55,539 nucleotides of DNA, taken from the NCBI RefSeq assembly GCF_001667375.1, contig NZ_LZIN01000060.1, positions 1 through 55,539 of the forward strand. The letters run 5' to 3'. Every line of letters starts with the position of its first letter. The first letter of the stretch is position 1. Position numbers and translations under genes: made by a program. Below, piece after piece: positions 32,671 through 42,379 of this stretch. The stretch is from Mycolicibacter sinensis (GTDB lineage: Bacteria > Actinomycetota > Actinomycetes > Mycobacteriales > Mycobacteriaceae). The notes under the pieces are model-generated. The model did not search any database and was not told the DNA's origin. It saw only the letters and a list, made by a program, of their open reading frames with translations.

Positions 32671-33597
32671 TCAGAAAGACGCGGCAACGCCCCGTGAGGT
32701 GGCGTCGCCGGCCGGTGGGGCGCCGAGGTAGAAGCGCTCCACCAGCGAGGTGGCCATGGCGGCGACGTCGTCGCCCAGTGGGTACATGTGCCGATACTGC
32801 AGCACCTGCTTGCCGATCAGTCCGAGCCGTTCACCGAAGGCCGGCAACCGGCCCGGGTCCAGCAGCGGAGCGTTAAACGCCGGTCGGTCGGCACGCTGGA
32901 ATTCGAAGGCCGCGCTGATCCGCGGGGCCTCACCCAGCCGGCTGCCCCGCCCACCCCAGTGCAGGATCGCCTGGTTCCAGGCCATCAGGCTGCCGGCGGT
33001 GGCCGGGACCGCGCGGATGTCCTGCGGGTTGTAGACGACGTTGTTGTCGGTGCCGTCCCAGCGCCGCTGCCGGAACCGGTCATCGAGGTGGGCGGGCAGA
33101 AAGTACATGCACCCGTTGAGGGGTGTGGCGTCGCTGAACGGCAGCCACACGGTCAGCGTGTGCGGCGAGTTGTCGGCATCCAGCGTCGACATCACCCGAT
33201 CGCGATGCGGACCCCAACCCGTCGCGTCGTCGTCAGGGTTGACGTGCCAGACCCAGAAGTCGGGCAGCGCGCGATATCCCTCCCCGAGCACCGCGGTCAA
33301 AAAGCCCGAAAGCCCCTGAAACGCCAGCCACAACTGGTCGTAGACGAACGCGAACGGCAACGGAATCCCCAGCCGGGACAGCGTCGACACCGCGTCGCGA
33401 ATCGGTGCGACCACCGATTCGCCCAGCGCGTCGGGCACCCGGATGTAGCCCTCGCGCTTGAGGGTCGCCAGCATCGGGTCGGTCTCGCCGATGTCCGCAG
33501 CGGCGGCGGCGGCGTCACCGTCGATCGACAGCTGCGGGCACAGGGCGGTCCAGAAATCCCGCCGCTGGGCGTCGTACGCGGTGAGCGGGCCGGTCAT
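32671..33597 (-). CDS. Phytanoyl-CoA dioxygenase (PhyH)-like Fe(II)/2-oxoglutarate oxygenase
   Basis: 308 residues from ATG 33597 (MTGPLTAYDAQ). The 2OG oxygenase facial triad is visible: His-x-Asp in WGPHRDRVM (about residue 150) and a distal His in QAILHWGGRGS (about 225), then Arg in APRISAAFEF for 2OG binding. Hydroxylates or otherwise oxidises an unknown small molecule. The start overlaps the stop of the upstream methyltransferase by 4 bp (ATGA), making a two-gene operon. Not found at this locus in M. tuberculosis. Confidence 0.83.
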   Translation of the reverse strand: MTGPLTAYDAQRRDFWTALCPQLSIDGDAAAAAADIGETDPMLATLKREGYIRVPDALGESVVAPIRDAVSTLSRLGIPLPFAFVYDQLWLAFQGLSGFLTAVLGEGYRALPDFWVWHVNPDDDATGWGPHRDRVMSTLDADNSPHTLTVWLPFSDATPLNGCMYFLPAHLDDRFRQRRWDGTDNNVVYNPQDIRAVPATAGSLMAWNQAILHWGGRGSRLGEAPRISAAFEFQRADRPAFNAPLLDPGRLPAFGERLGLIGKQVLQYRHMYPLGDDVAAMATSLVERFYLGAPPAGDATSRGVAASF

Positions 33598-34664
33598 CGC
33601 GTCATCGTAACGTCGCCGGTTGCGGCCGGTTTCCGGTAAACCAGCCAGCGCATCTCGATCGGGCAGGCTTCCGGCTGCACATCGAACACGTCGAGGCCGC
33701 GGGTCCACTCGGCGTACCAACCGGTGGGCGGCCAGGCGCCGTCGGGCAGATGGGTCTTCTCGTAGTCGTACACCGAATCGTCGGAGACCAGTTGCAGGCC
33801 CAGCCCGCTTGCCGCATCGCTGATCTCACCCCGGGTGAAGAACATGTTGTAGCACTGCTGGCTCAGTTCCCGGGCGGCCCCGTCGGGCAGATAGCCGTCG
33901 CGGGTCACGAACACGTTGAACACCAGACGTCCGCCCGGGGCCAGCCGCCGGGCTGCCAGTTCGAACATGTCGCGCAGCTGCCCGGTGGTCCGGAAATCCG
34001 GCGTGACCTCCGAGAGCACGATCAGTTGATAGTCGCTGCGCAAGTCGTCGCCGGCGGCGAAGACGTCGCGGTGAATGACGCGGACCTCGAGTGCCTCGCG
34101 ATAGGCGTCCGCGCGAAGGTTGTCGGCGAACATCGGCGTCATCTCGACCGCGTCCACCGGGTGCCCGCGCCGGGCCAGGGCCAGGCTGTTGCGTCCGGTC
34201 CCGGCACCGATGTCGAGCACCCGGCAGCCCCGCGGATCGCCGGCTTCGCCGGCCAGCGCCCAGACCCGCGCATCGGGTTCGGTGCCGAACAGCGGCGGTT
34301 GGCGGGTGTTGACCCAGTTCTCGTAGCCGGCTTCGATCGTGGTCCATTCGGCGCGGACCACGTAGTTCAGCACCTCGCCGACCGGGACGTCATAGCTGAT
34401 GACGATGGTCGACCGCGCCGACGCCTCGAACGCCGCGGCCAACTCCTTCTGCAGGATGGTCCTCAGCTGATCCCGTTGCTCGACAGCGAGCGGCGTGCCC
34501 AGGCCGGCGAACACCGTGTCACACATCTTCACGTACTCGTCGAGCATGCCCGGAACAGCCATCAACCTGATCTGCCCGGTGGCAACCGCCCTGCGATACA
34601 GCCGCCGAGCCATCGCGTCGTGCAACTCCTGTGGGCGGGCCGAAGCGTGCGGCGACTTCTCCAT
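33594..34664 (-). CDS. Class I SAM-dependent methyltransferase with long N-terminal domain
   Basis: 356 residues. About 140 N-terminal residues are helical and unassigned; the SAM domain follows with motif I VLDIGAGTGRNSLALARRG, the acidic VEMTPM strand end, and post-I LIVLSEVTPDF. First gene of an operon with the PhyH-like oxygenase; ATG 34664. The pairing suggests oxidation plus methylation of one metabolite. No close named family was recognised. Confidence 0.8.
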   Translation of the reverse strand: MEKSPHASARPQELHDAMARRLYRRAVATGQIRLMAVPGMLDEYVKMCDTVFAGLGTPLAVEQRDQLRTILQKELAAAFEASARSTIVISYDVPVGEVLNYVVRAEWTTIEAGYENWVNTRQPPLFGTEPDARVWALAGEAGDPRGCRVLDIGAGTGRNSLALARRGHPVDAVEMTPMFADNLRADAYREALEVRVIHRDVFAAGDDLRSDYQLIVLSEVTPDFRTTGQLRDMFELAARRLAPGGRLVFNVFVTRDGYLPDGAARELSQQCYNMFFTRGEISDAASGLGLQLVSDDSVYDYEKTHLPDGAWPPTGWYAEWTRGLDVFDVQPEACPIEMRWLVYRKPAATGDVTMTR

Positions 34665-34704
34665 CGCACCGTTCTACCCAATCGGCAGACCGTCTGCCCA
34701 GCGA

Positions 34705-36135
34705 TCAGCCGGAATCGCCCGCGCCGCTTGGCTCCTGCGCCGTCAGCGGGATGACCAGCCGGAAGCAGGCGCCGCCGTCGTGGGGCACACACGTCAGCCG
34801 GCCGCCGTGCGCGTCGGCCAGCGCCCGCGCGATCGGCAGACCCAGCCCGGCGCCGCCGTGGTCTCGGCCGCGGGCGCTGTCCAGGCGCACCAGCCGATCG
34901 AAGATGCGCTCGGTGTCCTCGGCGCGGATCCCGATGCCGGTGTCGGTGACGGTCACGTCGGCCGCGCCGCCGACGCGGCGCACATCGACGGTGATGTGCC
35001 CACCGGGCGGGGTGTAGCGGCGCGAGTTGTCCAACAGATTCGACAGGATCTGCGCCAGCCGGGTGGGATCCGCCCGGACGGCCAAGGCGTCCAGACCGGT
35101 GCGGCCCAGGTTCAGTTGCGGGGCCAGTAACGCCGCCCGCTCGAGCTGAGTGTCGACGATCCCGATCAGATCGATGTCTTTGCGCTCCAGTGGCAGGCCG
35201 GCGTCGATGTAGCTGAGGTCGAGCATGTCGGTGACCAGCCGGGTGGCGCGGCGGGCTTCGGTGAGCAGCATCGTGGCGCGGCGATGCTGGCGGAGCACTT
35301 CGGGGTCGACTGCGTCCTGGCCACCTTGGCCGACGTCCTGGCCGACGTTGCCGGCGATCTGTTCGGCGGCGGCCTGGATGCCGGCGATCGGAGTGCGCAG
35401 CTCGTGGGCGGCGTCCGCCAGAAAGCGCCGTACCGCCGCTTCGGCTCGCTGCGCCGCGTCGGCGGCTCGCTGCGCGCGCTTCTCGGAATCCTCCAGCTCA
35501 TCGAGCATGTCATCGAAAGCGCTTGCCGCGCGGCCGAGTTCGGTTTTCGGCCGGTCGGGACGCAGCCGCCTGCCGCGGTCTCCGGTGGTGATGTCGCGGG
35601 CCAGATCGGTGAGCCGGTCCAGCGGAGCGAGCATGGCCCGGCTCACCCCGGCCAGCAGAATCGCCGCCACGAGCAGCGTTCCCAGCCCGGCTTCGATCAT
35701 CAGGCGCTGCAGTCGGCGCATCGTCTCGACCACCTCGGTGGTGTCGGCGACCAGGATCACCCGTCCGCCGTTGGCCAGCGGGTGCACCAACACCGTTGCG
35801 GTGTCGTCGGGTTCCAGCGGCGGAGGCGGAAACCTCGATCCGGTGGTCGCATCGGGTTCGATCGCGGGATCGCCGAAGCTGGCTCCGTCCGCGGTGACCA
35901 CGAGCGCGCTGACGACGCCTCCGTTGAGCTGCTCAGCCAGTTGGTCGGCGGAAATCCCCAGTGCCACCAGGGAATCAGCGCGCTGCGTGGCGATCGACAG
36001 GCGCTCGTGAAGGCTGCGGTTGGCCATCGCGGTCAACGTGGCGTTGATGACCAGGCCCATGGTGAGCATCAACAGGGCGAGCAGTCCCAAGGCCATCACC
36101 GTCAGACGGCGCCGTAGCGACGGGGTGGCGGTCAT
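34705..36135 (-). CDS. Two-component sensor histidine kinase
   Basis: 476 residues: TM1 (about 12-32), a short extracytoplasmic sensor (about 33-148), TM2 (about 149-168), HAMP domain, HisKA with the phosphoacceptor FLADAAHELRTPIAG, then HATPase with N-box ILSNLLDNSRRYTPPGG and G-box TDTGIGI and GGAGLGLPIA. The start is ATG 36135, overlapping the response regulator stop (ATGA). The stimulus is unknown. Not part of the M. tuberculosis order here. Confidence 0.9.
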   Translation of the reverse strand: MTATPSLRRRLTVMALGLLALLMLTMGLVINATLTAMANRSLHERLSIATQRADSLVALGISADQLAEQLNGGVVSALVVTADGASFGDPAIEPDATTGSRFPPPPLEPDDTATVLVHPLANGGRVILVADTTEVVETMRRLQRLMIEAGLGTLLVAAILLAGVSRAMLAPLDRLTDLARDITTGDRGRRLRPDRPKTELGRAASAFDDMLDELEDSEKRAQRAADAAQRAEAAVRRFLADAAHELRTPIAGIQAAAEQIAGNVGQDVGQGGQDAVDPEVLRQHRRATMLLTEARRATRLVTDMLDLSYIDAGLPLERKDIDLIGIVDTQLERAALLAPQLNLGRTGLDALAVRADPTRLAQILSNLLDNSRRYTPPGGHITVDVRRVGGAADVTVTDTGIGIRAEDTERIFDRLVRLDSARGRDHGGAGLGLPIARALADAHGGRLTCVPHDGGACFRLVIPLTAQEPSGAGDSG

Positions 36136-36875
36136 GAGGCCGACAGTTGCAGCCGGTAGCCGATCCCGCGCACGGTGTGCAGGATCCGCGGCCCGTGCGC
36201 CTCCAGCTTCTGCCGCAGCCCGCTGATGTGGACCTGAACCAGGTTGGGGTCGTAGGCCTCATAGCCCCACACCGCGTTGAGGATCTGCGCGCTGCTGACG
36301 ATTCGGCCACGCTGTTCGACGAGGTAGACCAGCACCCGCAGCTCGGTGGCGGTCAGACCCAGCGGGGTCCCCGAGCGCGACGCCACCCCGGCGTCGACGT
36401 CGACCATCAGGTCGCCGAACTGCACGGCCGCCGGCAGCCGGCCCCGGCGGCGCAGCACCGCACCGACCCGCGACACCAGTTCGGCGAGCTCGAACGGCTT
36501 GACCACGTAGTCGTCGGCGCCGCTGTCGAGCCCGCGCAGCCGGTCGGGCAGGCCGTCGCGCGCGGTGAGCAGCACCACGCCGACCTCGCCCCAGCGCAGG
36601 ATCACATCCATCAGGGCGAAGCCGTCGCGTCCGGGCAGCATCACATCGAGCACCACCAGATCCGGCCGGAACCCGTCGAGCACCTCCTCCAGCCCGCTGC
36701 CGTCGGCTTGGGCATCGGTCAGATACCCGGCGTCGACCAGCGCCTCGCTGACCATCTCCCGGATCGTCTCCGAATCCTCCACCACCAGCACCCGCGGAGT
36801 TCCCACGCTGAAGCTCTCGGCGGCACGCGCTAAGGGATTGCCGCCGCGCCGGTCGGCGGACCGGGAATCGGCCAT
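36132..36875 (-). CDS. OmpR-family response regulator
   Basis: 247 residues: receiver domain (phosphoacceptor Asp77 in VVLDVMLPGRDG; acidic pocket VVEDSE; Lys in YVVKPFELAE), then a winged-helix DNA-binding domain (TATELRVLVYLVEQ; QVHISGLRQKLE; VRGIGYRL). The N-terminal 25 residues precede the receiver. First gene of the operon with the kinase; ATG 36875. Direct GTGAAC repeats 77 bp upstream are a candidate binding site. Confidence 0.91.
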   Translation of the reverse strand: MADSRSADRRGGNPLARAAESFSVGTPRVLVVEDSETIREMVSEALVDAGYLTDAQADGSGLEEVLDGFRPDLVVLDVMLPGRDGFALMDVILRWGEVGVVLLTARDGLPDRLRGLDSGADDYVVKPFELAELVSRVGAVLRRRGRLPAAVQFGDLMVDVDAGVASRSGTPLGLTATELRVLVYLVEQRGRIVSSAQILNAVWGYEAYDPNLVQVHISGLRQKLEAHGPRILHTVRGIGYRLQLSAS

Positions 36876-36951
36876 GGTCCATTGATAACACCGCCACGCC
36901 CGGATGGGGAGCGCCCGACGGCCGATTTTCGTCGACCGCCGGATTCTTCAG

Positions 36952-36968
36952 GTTCACTTCAAGTTCAC
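36952..36968. promoter_or_regulatory. Direct repeats GTGAAC-N5-GTGAAC between the response regulator and PPE genes
   Basis: On the minus strand GTGAAC at 36968-36963 and 36957-36952, exactly 11 bp apart: the one-turn spacing of OmpR/PhoB-type binding sites. The gap (36876-37086) separates the divergently transcribed response regulator and PPE genes. The same repeat with the same phase precedes the PE gene at 42371. Confidence 0.55.
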
Positions 36969-37086
36969 CGTTTACCGTCCCACCAGCGAATGCGGACAGT
37001 GGTGCGCCCAGCGGCCCGTCGACCGACGCGAACCGGGGGGATTCAGGAGAGACCATGATGCTTATCACCAACAGAACTGTCTAGCA

Positions 37087-38436
37087 ATGGATTTCGCTGC
37101 ACTGCCGCCGGAGCTCAACTCGTCCCGGATGTACTCCGGGGCCGGCGCCGGGCCGTTGCTGGCCGCCGCCACGGCCTGGAACTCGCTGGCCGCCGAACTG
37201 AACGCCGCCGGCCTGGCCTATGACTCGGTGATCGACGAATTGTCCAGCGGCTGGGCCGGACCCAGCTCCGCGGCGATGGCGGCCGCCGCCACCCCCTATG
37301 CCCAGTGGATGCACGCCACCGCGGCCCAGGCCGAGTACGCGGCGGCCCAGGCCCGAACCGCCGCCGCGGCCTACGAGGCCGCGTTCGCGATGACCGTTCC
37401 ACCGCCGGTGGTCACCGCCAATCGCGCACAGCTGATGACGCTGCTGGCCACCAACTACCTGGGCCAGAACACCGCGGCCATCGCTGCCACCGACGCCCAG
37501 TACTCCGAGATGTGGGCCCAGGACGCGACCGCCATGTACGGCTACGCCGGTAGTTCCGCGGCTGCCAGCAGGCTCAGCCCGTTCACCCAGCCGCCACAGA
37601 CCACCAACCCCGCGGGGGCGGCGAACCAGGCGGGCGCCGTCGGACAGGCGGCCGCCACCGCGACCGGCAGCCACGCCGATACGGTGGCCTCGGCGGTCAC
37701 TCAGGCGCTGCAGGGCCTGACCTCACCGGGTGCCGCGGCGGCCGGATCCGATGCGTCCCTGTTCAGTTCGATCGGATCGGCGGCGGCCCTGGAGCCCGGT
37801 CTGGCGGCCTCCTACGCGGCGTTGGCGGCCAGCCTGTTCGGCACCTTCGTGATCGACTCGGCGGGCACGTTCGGCGTCGACGCTGCCGGTTCCTTCGGTA
37901 TCGACCTGATCGGGATCGGCGAGATCGAGAGCGAACTACTGCCGGAGATGGCGCTGGCCAGCGCGGTGACCCCGGTGAGCGCCGGAATGGGCGAAGCCGG
38001 CACGCTCAGCGGGTTGTCGGTGCCGCAGGCCTGGGCCACCGCCGCCCCGACCACCACGGTGATCCAGCAGGTCGGCGGGGCGTTGCCCACAGCCGCCGAG
38101 AGCGCCGTCCCGGTCGCGGCCGGCGCCACCGCACTGCCGCTGGCCGCGATGGCCGCCGCCGGTCTGGCCGGGCGCGCCACCGCGGGCGTCGGGCGGGGCC
38201 GCGGCGGCGCCGCGTCGGTCAAGGCGCCCGCGAAAACGGCCGCCAGACGGCCGGCCCGCCCGACCGTCAAGCTGCCCGGCCAGCCGGAGGAGCCGGCAGC
38301 GCCGCCGGTACGACCGCTGAACGGTCCGATCACCCGGATCTCCGGCGAGCTGCGGGAGCTGGCTGACCTGCGCGACGCCGGGATCCTCACCAAAGAAGAG
38401 TTCGCTCAGGAGAAGCGGCGCCTACTCGGCCGGTAA
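37087..38436 (+). CDS. PPE protein with C-terminal SHOCT domain (first)
   Basis: 449 residues. PPE domain (about 1-170): [23 protein letters not shown] in SSGWAGPSS, and [14 protein letters not shown]. The central region is Ala/Gly-rich with the SVP-type [11 protein letters not shown] near residue 315. The tail is [19 protein letters not shown] followed by [10 protein letters not shown], a SHOCT oligomerisation motif rarely attached to PPE proteins. Likely exported by a type VII (ESX) system; no PE gene lies directly upstream. The next PPE starts 4 bp after its stop. Confidence 0.92.
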   Translation: MDFAALPPELNSSRMYSGAGAGPLLAAATAWNSLAAELNAAGLAYDSVIDELSSGWAGPSSAAMAAAATPYAQWMHATAAQAEYAAAQARTAAAAYEAAFAMTVPPPVVTANRAQLMTLLATNYLGQNTAAIAATDAQYSEMWAQDATAMYGYAGSSAAASRLSPFTQPPQTTNPAGAANQAGAVGQAAATATGSHADTVASAVTQALQGLTSPGAAAAGSDASLFSSIGSAAALEPGLAASYAALAASLFGTFVIDSAGTFGVDAAGSFGIDLIGIGEIESELLPEMALASAVTPVSAGMGEAGTLSGLSVPQAWATAAPTTTVIQQVGGALPTAAESAVPVAAGATALPLAAMAAAGLAGRATAGVGRGRGGAASVKAPAKTAARRPARPTVKLPGQPEEPAAPPVRPLNGPITRISGELRELADLRDAGILTKEEFAQEKRRLLGR

Positions 38437-38440
38437 CACC

Positions 38441-39748
38441 ATGGATTTCGCGTTCTTACCGCCGGAGATCAACTCGGGCCGGATGTATTCCGGCGCCGGC
38501 GCGGGCCCGCTGCTGGCAGCCGCGTCGTCCTGGGATGCCCTGGCCGCCGAACTGAACACCGCGGGCCTGGCCTACGAGTCGGTGCTCACCGAGCTCTCGT
38601 CCGGCTGGGCGGGGCCCAGCGCCGCCGCGATGGCCGCGGCCGCGGCGCCATATGCCCAGTGGATGCGTACCACCGGGGTCCAGGCCGAGGAGACCGCCAT
38701 CCAGGCCCGGGCCGCCACCGCCGCCTATGAGGCCGCGTTCGCCATGACGGTGCCGCCACCGGTCATCGCCGCCAACCGCAGCCTGCTGATGACGCTGGTC
38801 GCGACCAATTTCCTGGGCCAGAACAGCGCCGCGATCGCGGCCACCGAGGCCCACTACGCGCAGATGTGGGCCCAGGACGCCACCGCCATGTCCGGCTACG
38901 CCGCTGGTGCGGCCGCCGCCACCAAGCTCGTCCCGTTCACCCAGCCGCCGCGCACCACCAGTTCCGCCGGGTCCGCCGCCCAGGCCGCTGCGGTGGGGCA
39001 GGCCGCCGTCACCGCCGCCGAGGGCCAGGGTGAGGGACTCCTCGCCGGCATCACCCAGGCGCTGCAGGGCTCCACCTTCCCGGCCGGATCGTCGGCGGGT
39101 GCGTCGGCGCTGGCCGGCGTCATCGGCCCGCTGACGGCCGCGGCCTCGGCCAGCGCGCCCACCATCGAGCTCTCCAACGCCGGCCTCGAACTCGTCGTCG
39201 ACTCGATCGGAACGTTCGGCATCGATGTGCTCGGCACTTTTCTGATCGATCCGCTCGGCGTTTTCGGGATAGCCGAGGAAGTGGCCCGGGCCGCGCTGGC
39301 CGGCGTGCTACCGGTGGTGGCCAGCATGTCCTCGGCGACCTCGATCAGCGGCTTGTCGGTGCCGCTGGCCTGGGCGTCTGCGGTGCCGTCGGCGATCGGG
39401 CCGGTCGGCGTGTCGTTGGTGTCCGCCGGTGCCTCCACCGGCCAGGCGGCCGGAGCCGTCGCCGCCGGCGAGACGATGGTCCCCGCGGTGGGGATGGCCG
39501 CGGCGGGCCTGGCGGGCCGGGCCAGCGCGGGTGCCGCCCGGGGTCAGCGGGTCCCGACCACCGGCAGCACCACCGCCCGACGGCCGGCCCAGCGCCCCGA
39601 CGAGCTGCCGGAGCTGACCCCGGAGTCGGCCTTCGGCCTGCTGATGGGCGCCGACGTCGAACTGCGCGAACTGGCCGAGCTGCGCAGCGCCGGCATCCTC
39701 ACCGAGGACGAGTACGCCGCCGAGAAACGCGCCCTGGTCGGCCGGTAG
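38441..39748 (+). CDS. PPE protein with C-terminal SHOCT domain (second)
   Basis: 435 residues, clearly a paralogue of the preceding gene ([43 protein letters not shown]). It has the same C-terminal SHOCT segment, [19 protein letters not shown]. The separation of 4 bp implies one operon and a recent tandem duplication. Converges on the SRAP gene with a 12-bp gap. Confidence 0.91.
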   Translation: MDFAFLPPEINSGRMYSGAGAGPLLAAASSWDALAAELNTAGLAYESVLTELSSGWAGPSAAAMAAAAAPYAQWMRTTGVQAEETAIQARAATAAYEAAFAMTVPPPVIAANRSLLMTLVATNFLGQNSAAIAATEAHYAQMWAQDATAMSGYAAGAAAATKLVPFTQPPRTTSSAGSAAQAAAVGQAAVTAAEGQGEGLLAGITQALQGSTFPAGSSAGASALAGVIGPLTAAASASAPTIELSNAGLELVVDSIGTFGIDVLGTFLIDPLGVFGIAEEVARAALAGVLPVVASMSSATSISGLSVPLAWASAVPSAIGPVGVSLVSAGASTGQAAGAVAAGETMVPAVGMAAAGLAGRASAGAARGQRVPTTGSTTARRPAQRPDELPELTPESAFGLLMGADVELRELAELRSAGILTEDEYAAEKRALVGR

Positions 39749-39760
39749 GTCGGCCTCGGG

Positions 39761-40507
39761 CTACAGCAGGTAGGCCTGTTCGGGCTGCGGCACGGCCGGC
39801 GCGATCAACTCCGGCCCGTTGTTACGCACACTGTTGACCAGTGTCGACACCTCACGCAGCACGATCCCCCGCGTGTCCGGACGCGCGGCCAGCAGCGCGG
39901 TGTCCACCGGAGAATCCGGATCCAGCCAAGCGTCCCAATGGCTTTCGGGAAACAGCAGCGGCATCCGATCATGGATCCCGGCGAGTTCGCCGACCGCATC
40001 GGTGGTGATGATCGTGACGCTGAGCAGCGGGGCGGATCGCCGGTCGGCCCGCCAGACCGACCACAGGCCGGCGGCGAACAGCATCGCGCAGTCACCGTGG
40101 ATATAGAACGGTGTCTTGCGGGCCTTGGTTCCGCCGGGTTCGGCGCGCCATTCGTAGAAGCCGTCCATCGGCACCAGGCAGCGCCGGTGTTCGGCGGCCG
40201 AGCGGTAGGCCGGCGAGGTGGTGACCTTGTCGGCGCGGGCGTTGATCAGCAGCGGACCGGCGGCGACCGGCGCGCCGTCGGGGCCGGCTTTGGTCCACGG
40301 CGGCACCAGTCCCCACCGCATCAACCGGACCCGGCGGGTCGGCATATCGTCGGGATCGGTGTGCCGGCTGACCACGGCCGCTACCGGGTCGGTGGGCGCG
40401 ACGTTGTAGCTGGGGCCCGGAACAGCGTCCGCCGGCACCTCGTTGACCGCGTCGATCCGCTCGGCCAGCAGCGCCGGATCGGTGGTTACCGCGAAACGAC
40501 CGCACAT
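39761..40507 (-). CDS. SRAP-domain (HMCES/YedK) abasic-site crosslinking protein
   Basis: 248 residues from ATG 40507, with catalytic Cys2 in MCGRFAVT, LINARADKV, Glu in MDGFYEW and His in GIHDRMPLLF. SRAP proteins form a thiazolidine crosslink with abasic sites in single-stranded DNA, shielding them. Ortholog of Rv3226c. Cys2 requires removal of the initiator Met, so this start is essential; upstream in-frame extension was rejected for that reason. Confidence 0.93.
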   Translation of the reverse strand: MCGRFAVTTDPALLAERIDAVNEVPADAVPGPSYNVAPTDPVAAVVSRHTDPDDMPTRRVRLMRWGLVPPWTKAGPDGAPVAAGPLLINARADKVTTSPAYRSAAEHRRCLVPMDGFYEWRAEPGGTKARKTPFYIHGDCAMLFAAGLWSVWRADRRSAPLLSVTIITTDAVGELAGIHDRMPLLFPESHWDAWLDPDSPVDTALLAARPDTRGIVLREVSTLVNSVRNNGPELIAPAVPQPEQAYLL

Positions 40508-40523
40508 GCCTCCATGGTGACAG

Positions 40524-41249
40524 TTAATCGAGTCGGGTGGCGGTGACGGCCCAGAACGGCATGTGCACCAGGTTGTCTTCGAGCAGCGGCTGCAGAATCG
40601 CGAACCGCTGCGCCAGCGCACGGACCCCGGCCACCAAATCCTCCCGGCCGAGCGCCTCCATCACCGCGATCATCTCGGTGAAGGCATTGGGGTCGAAGGT
40701 GCCCTGATAGGTGGTGGTTCCGATGTGGTCGATGCGCCACCCCGCTTCGGCGAGCACCGGCCCGAACCGCTCGGGCGACAGGCCGTCCAATTGCCAGCCG
40801 TTGACATTGTGACGGCCCGCCTCGAACATGAACAGCCGCGCCTGCGGCTTGGTAGCCCGATGCAGGGTGCGCGCATACCGCAGTTGGGTTTCCTCGTCGT
40901 CCTGAAAGACGTGGTAGAACGCGCTGTCGACGACGGTGTCGAAGCGGCCGTCGAACCCGGCGAGTTCGACGGCGTCGGCCACCTGGAAGTCGACCGTCAC
41001 CCCGGCTGCCGCGGCGTTGCGTTGCGCCTGCGCGATCGCGGCCGGGGACTGGTCGACTCCGGTCGTCGAATACCCTTGCGCCGCATAGTAAATCGCGTGG
41101 TGCCCCTGGCCAGTGCCAGGATCGAGGATCTCGCCGCGCAGCGCTCCGTAGGCCACCAGTTGCTGAACCGCCGGCTGCGGGCGGCCGATGTCCCAGGGCT
41201 CGGGCGGCCCGGGTGGCGCCTCGCCGACGAAGTCGGTATCGCTGTTCAT
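40524..41249 (-). CDS. Class I SAM-dependent methyltransferase
   Basis: 241 residues. Motif I is EILDPGTGQGHHAIYYAAQG, then TTGVDQSPAAIAQAQ and DTVVDSAFYHVF. ATG 41249 (MNSDTDFVGE); the open frame continues upstream without support. It lies 16 bp upstream of SRAP on the same strand and is divergent from the LLM oxidoreductase. Substrate unknown. Confidence 0.82.
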   Translation of the reverse strand: MNSDTDFVGEAPPGPPEPWDIGRPQPAVQQLVAYGALRGEILDPGTGQGHHAIYYAAQGYSTTGVDQSPAAIAQAQRNAAAAGVTVDFQVADAVELAGFDGRFDTVVDSAFYHVFQDDEETQLRYARTLHRATKPQARLFMFEAGRHNVNGWQLDGLSPERFGPVLAEAGWRIDHIGTTTYQGTFDPNAFTEMIAVMEALGREDLVAGVRALAQRFAILQPLLEDNLVHMPFWAVTATRLD

Positions 41250-41341
41250 CGCTGCCCACTGTGCGTGACGCCGGTTAACGCATTCAGAACGGGCGGTGTA
41301 CGAACAACGATGACCGGCCCGGTGATGGCAAGATCGCCGCT

Positions 41342-42379
41342 GTGCGTCTCTCAGTGCTCGACCTCGCGCCGGTACGCACCGACCAGTCCAGTCCCGACGC
41401 GCTGGCGGCCACCATGCGCCTGGCGAAGCTGGCGGACGGGCTCGGCTACAGCCGCTACTGGGTCGCCGAGCACCACAATGTCCCGTCGGTCGCGGCGACC
41501 AGCCCCGCGGTGCTGATCGCGATGCTGGCGGCCGCCACCTCGCGGATACGGATCGGCTCGGGCGGGGTGATGCTGCCCAACCACGCACCCTTGGCGGTGG
41601 CCGAGCAGTTCGCGCTGCTGGAAGCCGCCTACCCCGGCCGCATCGACCTGGGCATCGGACGGGCTGCCGGCGCGGACCCGGTGGCAACGATGGTGCTGCG
41701 CGCGCCCGTCGGCCGCGGTGATCGCGACACCGATGACTTTCCCGACCATCTCGACGACCTGATCGCCCTGCTGGGCCCGGCCGGGGTGTCGGTGGAGCTG
41801 CCCGACGGCAGTTATGTGCTCAGGGCGACGCCGCACGCGCTGAGCTCACCGCGCGTCTTCCTGCTGGGCTCCTCGATGGCCTCGGCCAGGGTGGCTGCGG
41901 TCAAAGGGCTGCCCTACGTGTTCGGCCATCACCTGTTCGGCGAGCAGACCGCCGAGGCGCTGGCCCTCTACCGGTCGGCGTTCGTGCCGAGCGAGGTCGC
42001 CGCCGAGCCGATCACCTTCCTGACCGTCAACATCGTGGTCGCCGAAACGCACGCGGAGGCAACCGCTTTGACACTTCCGCACGTGCATCTGCAGGCGCGG
42101 ACGGCGACCGGGCAACCGCCGGTCCGCCTGGAACTGGTCGAAGAAGCCCAGCAGGCGATCCTCACGCCGCAGCAGCGGCGCGTCGCCCAGGGCGAATTCG
42201 AGCGCGCGGTGGTGGGAACGCCGGCCGAGGCGCTCGCGCAGTTGCGGGAGTTGGCCCGCCGGTTCGGAGTCGACGAGGTGATGCTCAATCCGGTCGCCTC
42301 GGCCCGCCGGGGCACCGATCCGGCCACCGCGCCGGGACGCGAATCCACCCTGGCGCTGTTGGCCGACACGATGAACTGA
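41342..42379 (+). CDS. LLM-class flavin-dependent oxidoreductase
   Basis: 345 residues of the bacterial luciferase-like fold: MRLSVLDLAPVRTD, YSRYWVAEHHNVPSVA, IRIGSGGVMLPNHAPL, RIDLGIGRAAGADP. Resembles MsnO8-type FMN-dependent enzymes. GTG 41342; divergent from the methyltransferase. The substrate is not predictable. Its last codons overlap the first GTGAAC-like repeat of the PE promoter region. Confidence 0.85.
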   Translation: MRLSVLDLAPVRTDQSSPDALAATMRLAKLADGLGYSRYWVAEHHNVPSVAATSPAVLIAMLAAATSRIRIGSGGVMLPNHAPLAVAEQFALLEAAYPGRIDLGIGRAAGADPVATMVLRAPVGRGDRDTDDFPDHLDDLIALLGPAGVSVELPDGSYVLRATPHALSSPRVFLLGSSMASARVAAVKGLPYVFGHHLFGEQTAEALALYRSAFVPSEVAAEPITFLTVNIVVAETHAEATALTLPHVHLQARTATGQPPVRLELVEEAQQAILTPQQRRVAQGEFERAVVGTPAEALAQLRELARRFGVDEVMLNPVASARRGTDPATAPGRESTLALLADTMN

